A DNA stretch of 64,000 nt, taken from NCBI RefSeq assembly GCF_016901225.1, contig NZ_JAFEUL010000001.1, forward strand, positions 1 through 64,000, in the 5' to 3' direction. A program made the position numbers and the translations under genes. A model generated the notes under the pieces. That model saw only the letters and a program-made list of their open reading frames with translations, did not search any database and was not told the origin of the DNA. Below are positions 38,403 to 47,303 of this stretch, in pieces (position 1 is the first letter of the stretch; each line of letters begins with the position of its first letter). The DNA is from Actibacterium sp. 188UL27-1 (lineage in GTDB: Bacteria; Pseudomonadota; Alphaproteobacteria; Rhodobacterales; Rhodobacteraceae).

Positions 38403-38962
38403 CGGTTTTGGCCGTGATACTCCGGGTTCGGTTGCATATCGGTGGCCGCCGCCACGCGGTTGGTCATGTTGAAGAAACCGGCCACAGAAGCGATATCCCA
38501 GATATCGCGCTCACCAAAGCCAACATCACGCAGCTTTTTCCGGTCATCCTCTTCTACCTTGTCAGTTGATTCGGTCAACTTTGCGGCAAAATCCAACATT
38601 GCGCGTTCACGTGGAGTTAACGGCGCGACGCGGTAATTCATCACCAGCATCTCGCCCAATTCGGGCTTGCCGGACAGGGCTCGCACTGCCTGACCATGGG
38701 CCACGAGGCAGTAAAAGCATTTGTTGATGGAGGAGACGACGACGGCGATCATCTCCCGGTCCAGCTTGCTCAGCCCGCTTTGGCCCAGCATCAGGTCATT
38801 GTACAGCGCGGTGAATGCGTTCAGTTTTTCGATATCGAACGCATAGGCGCGCAGAACGTTGGGAACGAGTCCCAGTTTCTCGACACATATGTCGAAGTAT
38901 TTCTGTGTTTCCGGAGGGAGTGGATCAACCATGGGAAGATCCAACGCCGTCGGCGCATCCAT
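38399..38962 (-). CDS. AhpD-like peroxidase-related protein (CxxC)
   Basis: A 187-residue member of the uncharacterised peroxidase-related family (AhpD-like fold): NKCFYCLVAHGQAVRALSG carries CxxC plus the conserved His. The preferred start is ATG 38962; a TTG four codons upstream sits too close to the AGAGGG and is less likely. Four-base overlap with the ompA-like gene (ATGA) shows coupling. Substrate unknown, probably an organic hydroperoxide. Confidence 0.88.
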   Translation of the reverse strand: MDAPTALDLPMVDPLPPETQKYFDICVEKLGLVPNVLRAYAFDIEKLNAFTALYNDLMLGQSGLSKLDREMIAVVVSSINKCFYCLVAHGQAVRALSGKPELGEMLVMNYRVAPLTPRERAMLDFAAKLTESTDKVEEDDRKKLRDVGFGERDIWDIASVAGFFNMTNRVAAATDMQPNPEYHGQNR

Positions 38963-38995
38963 ATGTTTGGTCAACCTGCCTGCCCTCTGGTTAGG

Positions 38996-39706
38996 TCACT
39001 GGGGCTTTTGCCTATAATGATAGTGTCCCACGGTCCGCATGCCGAGGGAAGTATAGAGTGCGCGTGCCCCTGTATTGGCATGCGTCACAGCAACACATAA
39101 TGTGCCAGCCCCTTGATCTTGGGACCAGATCGCAGCTGCCCGCATCATGTTGCGTGCCAAGTTCTGCCGACGAAAATCCGGATGCACGTCAATTGCATGC
39201 GCCATGGCGGTTTCACCGTCGCATGCCACAAAACCAACGCCTGCAATCTGGTCATGGAGGCGCCCCATCAACGTGCATTTCGCCCCCTGCGCCCGGGACA
39301 TGACGGCAATACGCGGGGCGTGAATGCCGCCCATGGCCCAAAGTTCGGTCTGCACATGCAGTGGGGGCCATGCCACGGTAAATGCCGTGACGGGTGGGGG
39401 ATTCTCGATGATTTGCGCCACCGGTCCGGCCATCAAAAGGGTTTCATCTTTTTTGATGTAGCCTTGGCTGGCCAGTTGATCGTCTATCGCGTCGTCCCCG
39501 TGCTGAACCCGCACCACCGCGGGCTGGTCCAGCTCAGCCTGGGCCTGTTCCATGACCGCGACATCGGCCTTTGGTGCATCAACCGTGGCCGCGGAAACAC
39601 GATTGCCGCCGCCCTGGCCTTCGCGAATGGTCCAACCCTTCACTTGGACAGTGCGGGCCGCAGGCCAGGTCCGGTCGAGCGTGTGGTAGAGTTCGGTTGC
39701 GGTCAC
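38996..39706 (-). CDS. GNAT family N-acetyltransferase
   Basis: A 236-residue protein with a C-terminal GNAT domain: AIDVHPDFRRQNLARNMMRAA is the acetyl-CoA-binding motif A (RxxxxA loop), followed by GARALYTSLGM. The N-terminal ~110 residues form a second, degenerate GNAT-like half. It begins at GTG 39706, overlapping the MoaB-like gene stop by four bases. Substrate unknown; it resembles amino-acid N-acetyltransferase-like proteins of Rhodobacteraceae. It is in the same run as the AhpD-like and OmpA-like genes. Confidence 0.88.
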   Translation of the reverse strand: MTATELYHTLDRTWPAARTVQVKGWTIREGQGGGNRVSAATVDAPKADVAVMEQAQAELDQPAVVRVQHGDDAIDDQLASQGYIKKDETLLMAGPVAQIIENPPPVTAFTVAWPPLHVQTELWAMGGIHAPRIAVMSRAQGAKCTLMGRLHDQIAGVGFVACDGETAMAHAIDVHPDFRRQNLARNMMRAAAIWSQDQGAGTLCVAVTHANTGARALYTSLGMRTVGHYHYRQKPQ

Positions 39707-40434
39707 TCCACCCCCTCGGGGAACAGCGTGGACAGTCCCGCCATGGCGTGTTGCAGGCGATCAGCTTGCGTCCCGCGGACAACGATATTGGCCCCAAAGA
39801 CCCCGTCACGCTGGAAGGGGTAGGACCCAAAGGACAGGTCCGCATATTCGGCTGCCAGCACACCCAAAGGCCCGGCAATGTCACCCTCGCCCCGTTCGAC
39901 CCGAAGACTGCGAGACAAAAGGGGCGCACCGCCCGTCAGATGCGCCAGCACTGTCGCGACCATCGCCTGAAAGACCTTGGGAACGCCTGCCATCACATGG
40001 ACATTGCCGATTGTGAAGCCCGGTGCGACCGATACAGGGTTGTCGATCAACACGGCCCCGGCGGGGATGCGGGCCATGCGCAAGCGTGCGTCGTTCAATT
40101 CGGATCCGGTTTTGGCGTAATGCGCGGCCAACAGCGCGCGGGCATCGTCGCGGATATCAATGGACACATCGAACGCGGCTGCGATGCAATCGGCGGTGAT
40201 ATCATCATGGGTGGGACCGATGCCGCCCGAGGTAAAGACATGGGTCCACCGCAGGCGCAGGGCATTGACTGCCTCCACGATCGCATCGGGATCATCGGCC
40301 ACAATACGCACTTCGCGCAGGTCAATCCCGCGTTCGGTCAACTGACCGGCAAGGTGATGCATGTTGGCGTCGCGCGTGCGGCCTGACAGGATCTCGTCCC
40401 CGATAACCAGCATTGCCGCGGTCGGATTGGCCAT
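39703..40434 (-). CDS. MoaB/CinA-type molybdopterin-binding domain protein
   Basis: A 243-residue protein with the MoCF (MoaB/Mog-type) fold: AMLVIGDEILSGRTRDANMH, VFTSGGIGPTHDDITADCIA. It lacks the C-terminal amidase part of CinA, so it is the stand-alone competence/damage-inducible-like type that acts in nucleotide or NMN-related repair or molybdopterin handling. The start MANPTAAM at 40434 has AAGGAG before it. Divergent from sfsA. Confidence 0.92.
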   Translation of the reverse strand: MANPTAAMLVIGDEILSGRTRDANMHHLAGQLTERGIDLREVRIVADDPDAIVEAVNALRLRWTHVFTSGGIGPTHDDITADCIAAAFDVSIDIRDDARALLAAHYAKTGSELNDARLRMARIPAGAVLIDNPVSVAPGFTIGNVHVMAGVPKVFQAMVATVLAHLTGGAPLLSRSLRVERGEGDIAGPLGVLAAEYADLSFGSYPFQRDGVFGANIVVRGTQADRLQHAMAGLSTLFPEGVE

Positions 40435-40482
40435 GTCGTGTACTCCTTGCCCTGTCATCTGCAGCGGTATAGGCCCCCTGTC

Positions 40483-41199
40483 ATGCGCTTTCAAACCCCC
40501 CTTATTTCCGGACATCTGCTGCGCCGGTACAATCGGTTTCTGGCCGATATTCAGTTGGAAAGTGGGAATGAGGTGACGGCCCATTGCCCCAATCCCGGTT
40601 CGATGATGGGATTGAAAGAGCCCGGACTGCGTGTCTGGGTTGAACCGAATGACGATCCCAAACGCAAGCTGCGCTATGGCTGGCGCCTATGTGAACTGCC
40701 CGGCGGCCATTGGGCCGGAATCGACACAGCCACCCCCAACAAGGTGGTAAAGGAGGCGCTGACCGCGCGCATGGTCGCACCATTGGCCCGGTACGGCACC
40801 GTGAAGCCAGAGGTGAAATACGGCACGCGCAGCCGGGTGGATTTCCTGTTGACCGAACCGGATCTGCCCGATGCCTATGTGGAGGTGAAAAACGTTCATC
40901 TGCGGCGGAGCGATGATTGGGCTGAATTCCCCGACAGCGTGACCGCCAGGGGGGCCAAGCACCTGGACGAATTGGGCAACATGGTCGAGGCCGGGCACCG
41001 CGCTGTGATGTTGTACCTGGTGCAGCGAACCGATTGCGCGCGGTTGCGCATGGCACCGGATCTTGATCCAACTTACGCCGCAGCTTTTGACAGGGCGCGG
41101 TCCCGCGGGGTCGAGATGCTGTGCTATGGCACGAATATTGACCGATCCGGCGTGACATTTGGCGCAGCGTTACCGGTCGATCCGTCGCCGCAGGCTTGA
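40483..41199 (+). CDS. sfsA: SfsA family (sugar fermentation stimulation/DNA-binding) protein
   Basis: A 238-residue protein of the SfsA family: LLRRYNRFLADI, CPNPGSMMGLKEPG, GTRSRVDFLL, YVEVKNVHLRR with the PD-(D/E)XK-like core (Asp, then Glu-Val-Lys). SfsA proteins were found as maltose-gene stimulators in E. coli and have a nuclease-like fold. The start at ATG 40483 is the shared family start (MRFQTPL). It is divergent from the MoaB-like gene across 48 bases. Confidence 0.94.
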   Translation: MRFQTPLISGHLLRRYNRFLADIQLESGNEVTAHCPNPGSMMGLKEPGLRVWVEPNDDPKRKLRYGWRLCELPGGHWAGIDTATPNKVVKEALTARMVAPLARYGTVKPEVKYGTRSRVDFLLTEPDLPDAYVEVKNVHLRRSDDWAEFPDSVTARGAKHLDELGNMVEAGHRAVMLYLVQRTDCARLRMAPDLDPTYAAAFDRARSRGVEMLCYGTNIDRSGVTFGAALPVDPSPQA

Positions 41200-41247
41200 C
41201 CTCCGTCTGGCAATTCTCTGCCGGTCGCATTATATTCCCGCCTGAAT

Positions 41248-42081
41248 ATGAGGACTGGATCTCTACCCTTGGACAATACCGGCGGACATCTGACCCGAGA
41301 CGGCATCCGGATTTACAATCGGGATGATTTTGCGGGTATGCACACAGCGGGCCATCTGGCTGCGCATATCCTGGATGAACTGGCACCGCTCGTCTTTCCC
41401 GGGCAGACCACCGGCGTGATCGACAAAGCGATCGAGCAAATGGTGAACGACGCGGGCGCCACCTCGGCCACGATTGGGTATAAGGGCTATCAGCACGCAA
41501 GTTGCATCAGTGTGAACCACGTCGTTTGCCACGGGATCCCCGGTGGCAAGTTGCTGAAAGACGGCGATATACTGAATATCGATGTCACCGTCATTGTGGA
41601 CGGTTGGTATGGCGATACCAGCCGGATGTATGTCGCCGGAAAACTGCCGCGCAAAGCCGAACGTCTGATTGAAGTGACCCATGACGCCCTGATGCTGGGG
41701 ATCGAGGCGGTTAAACCGGGCAACACCTTTGGCGATATCGGGCATGCTATCCAGTCTTATGTTGAAGCACAGCGCATGTCGGTCGTACGCGATTTTTGTG
41801 GCCATGGTCTGGGCCGGGTGTTCCATGCGCCGCCGAACGTTCTGCATTACGGGCGGGCGGGCACTGGTCCGACCCTCGAAGAAGGCATGTTCTTTACGAT
41901 CGAACCCATGGTCAATCTGGGCCGTCCGGAGACCAAGGTGCTGGCCGACGACTGGACAGCCGTGACCCGCGATAAATCCCTGTCGGCGCAGTTCGAGCAT
42001 TCGGTCGGTGTGACGTCTGACGGCGTCGACATCTTTACGCTGTCGCCTGCCGGAGTATTTCACCCGACATATACAAGCTGA
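41248..42081 (+). CDS. map: methionine aminopeptidase, type I
   Basis: Removes initiator Met. The 277-residue protein has the five metal ligands: NIDVTVIVDGWYGDTSRMYV (two Asp), GHGLGRVFHAPPNV (His), FTIEPMVNLG (Glu) and SAQFEHSVGVT (Glu). Start ATG 41248 is used; a TTG at 41269 is possible. It is the third gene on this strand after the MoaB/sfsA divergent promoter, with 48 bases to sfsA. Confidence 0.96.
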   Translation: MRTGSLPLDNTGGHLTRDGIRIYNRDDFAGMHTAGHLAAHILDELAPLVFPGQTTGVIDKAIEQMVNDAGATSATIGYKGYQHASCISVNHVVCHGIPGGKLLKDGDILNIDVTVIVDGWYGDTSRMYVAGKLPRKAERLIEVTHDALMLGIEAVKPGNTFGDIGHAIQSYVEAQRMSVVRDFCGHGLGRVFHAPPNVLHYGRAGTGPTLEEGMFFTIEPMVNLGRPETKVLADDWTAVTRDKSLSAQFEHSVGVTSDGVDIFTLSPAGVFHPTYTS

Positions 42082-42169
42082 TCACCAAGGCGTTTGCCGT
42101 AAGCTCTTGTACCTCCCACGCGCGCATCTTATCAGCCTTTCCAACTGTTTGTTCCGTTGGAGAGCCACC

Positions 42170-43210
42170 ATGATCTGCCGTGCCGTTCTTGCCCTATTGG
42201 CCATTGTCTTTGTTGCAAGCGGAGCCGTGGCCCAAGAGATCACGTTGCGGTTTCAGCACTTCGTCTCGCCCAACTCCGCTAACCCGAAATACTTTATCGA
42301 GCCTTGGGCCAAGAAGGTTGAGGAGGAAAGCGGCGGACGCATCAAGATCGAGATTTATCCTTTCATGCAACTGGGCGGAAAGGCTCCCAGCCAATACGAC
42401 CTGATCCGTGATGGTGTAATCGATGGCGGCTGGGTGATCCCGGGATATCAGCCGGGTCGGGTGCCCGAGGCGGAGGCATTGGAACTGCCCTTCATGGTTA
42501 CCAAGAACGCTGAGGAGGCCAGCCGCGCCGCGTGGAGCTTTACCGAAAAGCATTTGATGGATGACTTTCGCGATGTTCATCTGATCGCCGCGCACCTCCA
42601 TGGTCGGGGTGTGGTCCACAAAAAGGGTACTCCGATTGAAAAACTGGAGGATTTTGCCGGGCTGAAGCTGCGGGGCCCGTCCCGCCCGGCCACGGCGTTG
42701 TTGAAAAAGCTGGGTGCCACGCCGGTGGGGATGCCTGTGCCCGCCTTCCCAGAGGCATTGAGCAAGGGGATCGTCGATGGTGGGGTTATCCCGTGGGAGA
42801 TTGCGCCCTCTTTGAAGCTGGATCAATTGACCGACAGCCATACCGAAGTGGCGGGGGACTACTCGCTGTACAACCTTTATTTCATATGGGCGATGAACAA
42901 GGCCAAGTATGACAGCCTCCCCGATGACCTGAAGGCTGTGATTGATGCAAATTCCGGTCTTGAAACGAGCGCCTTTGCAGGCCGTGCCCATGATGTCGGT
43001 GATGTCGAGGGGTTGGAGATCATCGCAGCCGCTGGCAACAACATCGTCACACTCAGCAATGATGAGACTGTCCGCATTCGGACCCTGGCCGAAGAGGTGA
43101 CCGCCGAATGGATCGCCGAAGCCGAAGCCAAAGGGCTGGACGGGACTGGCCTTGTCGCGGATGTCGAAGCGGCGGTCGAAGGCGCGCGAGGCACCGCCGC
43201 GGCCAATTGA
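42170..43210 (+). CDS. TRAP-type transporter solute receptor DctP
   Basis: A 346-residue periplasmic substrate receptor: signal peptide (MICRAVLALLAIVFVASGAVAQ) and the DctP fold (LRFQHFVSPNSANPKYFI, LRGPSRPATALLKKLGATPV, the conserved Arg that binds the carboxylate). The start at ATG 42170 has GGAGAGCCACC before it. The two membrane components (DctQ and DctM) are not next to it; the following gene is on the opposite strand. It is therefore an orphan receptor or its transporter is elsewhere. The ligand is a carboxylate by family analogy only. Confidence 0.93.
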   Translation: MICRAVLALLAIVFVASGAVAQEITLRFQHFVSPNSANPKYFIEPWAKKVEEESGGRIKIEIYPFMQLGGKAPSQYDLIRDGVIDGGWVIPGYQPGRVPEAEALELPFMVTKNAEEASRAAWSFTEKHLMDDFRDVHLIAAHLHGRGVVHKKGTPIEKLEDFAGLKLRGPSRPATALLKKLGATPVGMPVPAFPEALSKGIVDGGVIPWEIAPSLKLDQLTDSHTEVAGDYSLYNLYFIWAMNKAKYDSLPDDLKAVIDANSGLETSAFAGRAHDVGDVEGLEIIAAAGNNIVTLSNDETVRIRTLAEEVTAEWIAEAEAKGLDGTGLVADVEAAVEGARGTAAAN

Positions 43211-43384
43211 TCAGTCTTTGGTCTGCTCTTCCCACTGCCGCCAAAGCAGCAACAGCAGTGGGGTGTCGCCGACCGCCGCATTGATATCGCCCATCAAGAC
43301 CGGACCAGTGCGTTTGCGCGGGGGTTGGTGTCGTATCGCCGTCGGCGCGGCGGTTAATGCCCAAGGCAGGGTGTTTTCAGCCAT
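43211..43384 (-). CDS. small hypothetical protein (57 aa)
   Basis: A short frame of 57 codons with a very good ribosome site (AGGAGAAACGCT before ATG 43384) located between dctP and rsmD. The product starts MAENTLPWALTAAPTAIRHQ, has a basic Pro-rich turn (PPRKRTGP), then a Leu-rich run (TPLLLLLWRQWEEQTKD). Its stop codon TGA abuts the convergent dctP stop. Probably a real small protein of unknown function. Confidence 0.72.
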   Translation of the reverse strand: MAENTLPWALTAAPTAIRHQPPRKRTGPVLMGDINAAVGDTPLLLLLWRQWEEQTKD

Positions 43385-43402
43385 AGCGTTTCTCCTAGGC
43401 GT

Positions 43403-43978
43403 TCAGTCAACACCATCGGTGCCGTCACGGAAGAGTATTGTTAGCTTAGTGTCTCCGTATCGGCGGTGATCAGCCAAGGTGAACCCGGGGGGCGGCTCTT
43501 GCGGTACATTCTCCTCCCAGACAATACAGGCGCCGTGATTGATCCAGCCTCCCATGTGAGCCGCGGTCAGCGCCTTTAGGCCCAATCCCTTACCGTAGGG
43601 CGGGTCGAGGAAGATCATATCGAACCCCTCACCAGCGCATTCTCCCAGCTTGGTCGCATCTCGTTTGATCACTTGAGTAATGTCGGTGGTTCGGGTCTTG
43701 CTGATGTTTTCATTCAGTAATCGGGCTGAGAGGCCGCCGCTATCCACGAAAACGGCATGCGCTGCGCCCCGCGACAAAGCCTCCAGCCCCAGTGCGCCCG
43801 ATCCCGCGAACAGATCCAACACCCGCGCATCGGGCACCGGATCACCGCAGGATGAGACGAGCAGACTGAAAAGGCTCTCACGGACCCGGTCAGGCGTCGG
43901 ACGAAGATGCGCGCCAGCATCTCCCTTGCCAAGAGCGGCCAATCGCAGCCCGCCGAACCGACCCGCGATGATCCGCAT
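43403..43978 (-). CDS. rsmD: 16S rRNA (guanine966-N2)-methyltransferase RsmD
   Basis: Methylates G966 of 16S rRNA. The 191-residue protein has the RsmD motifs RIIAGRFGGLRLA, RPTPDRVRESLFSLL, LDLFAGSGALGLEALSRGA (SAM) and FLDPPYGKG (NPPY-like catalytic motif). The start ATG overlaps the stop of the upstream oxidoreductase gene by one base (TAATG). Length is usual. Confidence 0.96.
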   Translation of the reverse strand: MRIIAGRFGGLRLAALGKGDAGAHLRPTPDRVRESLFSLLVSSCGDPVPDARVLDLFAGSGALGLEALSRGAAHAVFVDSGGLSARLLNENISKTRTTDITQVIKRDATKLGECAGEGFDMIFLDPPYGKGLGLKALTAAHMGGWINHGACIVWEENVPQEPPPGFTLADHRRYGDTKLTILFRDGTDGVD

Positions 43979-45180
43979 TAGGCTTTGAGCATGGCGCGCA
44001 GATCGCTTTTACCATCCGCGATCTCTGCGGGATCAGGGGAGCGGTTCGCCTCGATCAGGCGCTTACCCACCATGTAAGCGCGCGGATCATTCATGGCATC
44101 CACCGCCAAAAGCGTGGGGCCAGCGTAATACCAGTGGGATCGGCCGTCGCCTTCGCGCACCACAACGCGGTCATATCCAGTATTCAGCCCGGCAATCTGC
44201 AGCTTGATATCGTATTGATCGGACCAGAACCATGGTTTGGGCACATAGGGCAGCCGGGGACCGATGATGTTGGCCGCAACGGTCTCTGCCTGATCAATCG
44301 CGTTCTGCACGCTTTCCAGACGCATCCTTCCTTTCTGCCAAGGGAAACTGGCGCAATCCCCCGCCGCATAGATATTGGGATCAGAGGTCGTGCCATATAC
44401 GTCAGTGGCGATGCCATTATCGACGGTCAGGCCAGCCTGTCGGGCCAGATCAACGTTGGGAGAGATGCCGATCCCCACGATCACCAGATCGCATTCCACA
44501 TGGCTGCCATCGGTCAAATTGGCACCGGTTACTGCGCGGTTGCCGACTAATCCCGATAAGCCGATGCCCTCACGGATCGAAACGCCATTGGCCCGGTGGA
44601 TCGCTCGGAAATAGTCTGACGTTTCGGGTGCTGCCACACGTTGCAGAATGCGGTCCGCCATCTCGACCAAGGTGACCTTCATCCCGACCTTGGCCGCCAC
44701 CGCCGCGGCTTCCAATCCGATATAGCCGCCTCCGACGATCAGCGCCCGCTTGCCCGGCAGGCAGGCCGGTGCCATGGCATCAACATCCCCCAAATCCCGC
44801 ACCACGTGAACATTGGACAATCCCCCGCCGACGCTATCGGGCAACCGTCGTGCGCTGGATCCCGTGGCCAGAACCAGTGTCGTGTAGGTCAGTTGACGAT
44901 CGCCGACGGTCACGGTCTGCGCCGAGCGGTCGATATGCGATGCAGCCTCTCCTAATAGCAGTGTGATCCCTTGATCGGCGTAGTACTGCTCGGGTCGCAA
45001 GAAGAGCCGCTCTCGCTCCATCTCTCCCAGCAGGTAGCTTTTGGAAAGCGGCGGCCGCTGGTAGGGGGGGACGGCTTCCGCCCCGATCACGGTGATCTCG
45101 TCGGTGGAGCCCAACTGCCGAAGCTTGGCGACGCAGGATGCGCCCGCCTGTCCTCCGCCGACTACAATTACATGGCCCAT
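43978..45180 (-). CDS. ferredoxin/rubredoxin-type reductase (NAD(P)-dependent FAD enzyme)
   Basis: A 400-residue FAD/NAD(P) reductase: IVVGGGQAGASCVAKLRQ (FAD), VLATGSSARRLP, ALIVGGGYIGLEAAAVA (NAD), IYAAGDCASF, and a C-terminal reductase domain (PKPWFWSDQYDIKLQIAG). It resembles ferredoxin, rubredoxin or putidaredoxin reductases that feed Rieske oxygenases or P450s. The N-terminal MGHVIVVGGG is conventional. Partner electron carrier is not evident nearby. Confidence 0.9.
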   Translation of the reverse strand: MGHVIVVGGGQAGASCVAKLRQLGSTDEITVIGAEAVPPYQRPPLSKSYLLGEMERERLFLRPEQYYADQGITLLLGEAASHIDRSAQTVTVGDRQLTYTTLVLATGSSARRLPDSVGGGLSNVHVVRDLGDVDAMAPACLPGKRALIVGGGYIGLEAAAVAAKVGMKVTLVEMADRILQRVAAPETSDYFRAIHRANGVSIREGIGLSGLVGNRAVTGANLTDGSHVECDLVIVGIGISPNVDLARQAGLTVDNGIATDVYGTTSDPNIYAAGDCASFPWQKGRMRLESVQNAIDQAETVAANIIGPRLPYVPKPWFWSDQYDIKLQIAGLNTGYDRVVVREGDGRSHWYYAGPTLLAVDAMNDPRAYMVGKRLIEANRSPDPAEIADGKSDLRAMLKA

Positions 45181-45261
45181 TGCGCCCTTCCCGGTGGTCA
45201 GTCCCAGGGGAACAGCCTATATGCGGGCGGACATAACTTGCAATCAACCAAGGGGGCGATG

Positions 45262-45750
45262 ATGGCGATTTCCGTAGGGGATAGTTTGCCAGCGGCAACA
45301 TTAACGAAACTGGGTGAGGCGGGGCCGGAGGCGGTGGAGCTGGGCACGCTGACCAAGGGCCGCAAGGTCGTGTTGTTCGCTGTCCCGGGCGCCTTTACCC
45401 CGACATGTCATTCGGCCCATGTGCCGAGCTTTATGCGGACCAAGGACCAGTTCGCCGCCAAGGGTGTGGACGAGATCATCTGCATCAGCGTCAACGATCC
45501 CTTTGTGATGAAGGCTTGGGGTGAGGCCACTGGGGCGACCGAAGCCGGCTTAACCCTGCTGGGCGATGCCGAAAGCGCGTTCACCACCGCCATCGGCATG
45601 AACTTCAGCGCACCGCCCGCCGGTTTGATCGCGCGGTCCAGCCGCTATGCGATGCTGGTTGAAGATGGCGTCGTGAAGGCGTTGCACCTGGAGGAAAGCC
45701 CAGGCCAGTGCGAGATTTCGGGCGGCGAGGCCCTGCTGGACGCGATCTAA
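45262..45750 (+). CDS. peroxiredoxin (Prx5/redoxin family)
   Basis: A 162-residue peroxiredoxin of the Prx5 type. GAFTPTCHSAHVPSF has the peroxidatic Cys; LGDAESAFTTAIG is family-typical. A second possible resolving Cys is seen in the C-terminal part (SPGQCEISGGE). ATG ATG follows AGGGGGCG; the second ATG (45262) was chosen for spacing and for the conserved MAISVGDSLP start. It is divergent from the ferredoxin-reductase-like gene, and convergent with phhB. Confidence 0.92.
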   Translation: MAISVGDSLPAATLTKLGEAGPEAVELGTLTKGRKVVLFAVPGAFTPTCHSAHVPSFMRTKDQFAAKGVDEIICISVNDPFVMKAWGEATGATEAGLTLLGDAESAFTTAIGMNFSAPPAGLIARSSRYAMLVEDGVVKALHLEESPGQCEISGGEALLDAI

Positions 45751-45758
45751 GGTTCAAT

Positions 45759-45780
45759 GGGCGCGCTTTACGGCGCGCCC
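45759..45780. terminator. hairpin between convergent genes
   Basis: GGGCGCGC (45759-45766), loop TTTACG, GCGCGCCC (45773-45780) between the peroxiredoxin and phhB stops. There is no run of T's, so it is a possible bidirectional transcription end only. Confidence 0.55.
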
Positions 45781-45782
45781 CG

Positions 45783-46070
45783 TCATTTGGCCAGCTTGTC
45801 CATCCGTGTGGCCAGCTTGACGTCCAATGCGCTCAACCCGTCGCAATCATGGGTGGTGAGCGTGACAGTAACGGTTTTGTAGATATTGAACCATTCGGGA
45901 TGGTGGTTCATCTTTTCCGCGATGATGGCGATCCGGGTCATCCAGCCGAAAGCCTCGATAAAGTCACCAAAGACGAATTCTTTGACAATGGCATCGCGGC
46001 TGTCATCCAGGCTCCACCCGTTCTCCAGCAAGGGCGTCAGTGCAGCGCGGTCTTTTAGCTGTTCGGTCAT
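45783..46070 (-). CDS. phhB: 4a-hydroxytetrahydrobiopterin dehydratase
   Basis: Pterin-4-alpha-carbinolamine dehydratase, 95 residues, which recycles tetrahydropterin after aromatic hydroxylation. Motifs: [20 protein letters not shown] (catalytic His pair) and [17 protein letters not shown]. Length is normal. ATG 46070 overlaps the stop of the upstream FemAB-like gene by four bases. No phenylalanine hydroxylase gene is in view. Confidence 0.94.
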   Translation of the reverse strand: MTEQLKDRAALTPLLENGWSLDDSRDAIVKEFVFGDFIEAFGWMTRIAIIAEKMNHHPEWFNIYKTVTVTLTTHDCDGLSALDVKLATRMDKLAK

Positions 46071-47251
46071 GTGTCTTCGGTTCCTGTCTTCTTGAACGGG
46101 CCATAGCTGGTCAGGATCTCAATCTCCTGGTCGACTGCACAGGCTTCGGCTTGCAGAAATTCGGATATCGCATCGCGAAACCCCGGATCCCCAACCCAGT
46201 GCAGCGAATGGACCGAGACGGGGAGGTAGCCGCGGGCCAGCTTATGCTCGCCCTGTGCGCCTGCCTCAACCCGGCGCAATCCGTGGGTGATGGCATAGTC
46301 GATGGCCTGATAATAGCATACCTCGAAATGCAGGCAGGGATGATCTTCGATTGCACCCCAGTAGCGACCAAACAGGGTCTCGCGCCCAATGAAATTGAGC
46401 GCGCCCGCCACATAGGCCCCGTCTCGTTCGGCCAGGACCAGCAGCATATCATCCCGCAATGTCTCCTGCGCGCGGTCAAAAAACGCGCGGGTCAGGTACG
46501 GCGTGCCCCATTTGCGTGCGCCCGTATCCTGGTAGAACCTCCAGAATGCATCCCAATGCTGCGGCTCGATCTGATCGCCTGTCAGCCGAATCAACTGTCC
46601 GCCGAATGCCTGCGCCGTCGCGCGTTCCTTGCGAATATTCTTGCGCTTGCGAGAACTGAGGGAGGCGAGGAAACCATCAAAATCCTCGTAGCCTGGATTC
46701 TCCCAATGGAACTGCTGTGACCGGCGATGCATCAGGCCCATCTGGGCACCGGCCTCTGCCTCGGCCTCGGTACAAAATGTGATGTGAAGGGAGCTGATCT
46801 GGTTTTGCGCCGCCACCTGCACAGCGCCTTGGGTCAGCGCGGCCATCCCCGTCTCTTCATGGCCCGGACGGCACAGGAACCGTCGTCCCGTGGCCGGGGT
46901 GAAAGGCACGGCAACCTGCAGTTTCGGATAGTAACGCCCTCCTGCCCGCTCATACGCATGGGCCCAGGAATGGTCGAAGATATACTCGCCCTGGCTGTGG
47001 TTCTTGGCAAAAAGCGGGGCCGCGGCGATGATCAGGTCGCCTTGGCGCGCAACGATGTAAGACGGTTGCCAGCCTGTGCCTACGCCGACGGACCGGCTAT
47101 CTTCCAGCGCCTTCAGAAACCGGTGGGTCGTGAACGGATCAAGCGGGGCGCCACCATCCGCGGTTTCGGGCGCCGCGCAGGCATCCCATGTCTCTGACGG
47201 AATGGCGGACAGGCTGTCCACAACCTCGATCTCGATCTGGGTTTGGGTCAT
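46067..47251 (-). CDS. FemAB-like/DUF482 GNAT-fold protein
   Basis: A 394-residue protein with tandem GNAT-like folds, of the peptidoglycan-biosynthesis-like FemAB/DUF482 type. Clear sections are [56 protein letters not shown] and [20 protein letters not shown]. The fold transfers amino acids or acyl groups; family members are uncharacterised in Gram-negatives. It overlaps phhB by four bases. Confidence 0.88.
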   Translation of the reverse strand: MTQTQIEIEVVDSLSAIPSETWDACAAPETADGGAPLDPFTTHRFLKALEDSRSVGVGTGWQPSYIVARQGDLIIAAAPLFAKNHSQGEYIFDHSWAHAYERAGGRYYPKLQVAVPFTPATGRRFLCRPGHEETGMAALTQGAVQVAAQNQISSLHITFCTEAEAEAGAQMGLMHRRSQQFHWENPGYEDFDGFLASLSSRKRKNIRKERATAQAFGGQLIRLTGDQIEPQHWDAFWRFYQDTGARKWGTPYLTRAFFDRAQETLRDDMLLVLAERDGAYVAGALNFIGRETLFGRYWGAIEDHPCLHFEVCYYQAIDYAITHGLRRVEAGAQGEHKLARGYLPVSVHSLHWVGDPGFRDAISEFLQAEACAVDQEIEILTSYGPFKKTGTEDT

Positions 47252-47303
47252 TTTGCTCTGATCTGAAAAACTTGAAAGAGAAGTGGCGCAGGGCCCGTCC
47301 GGG

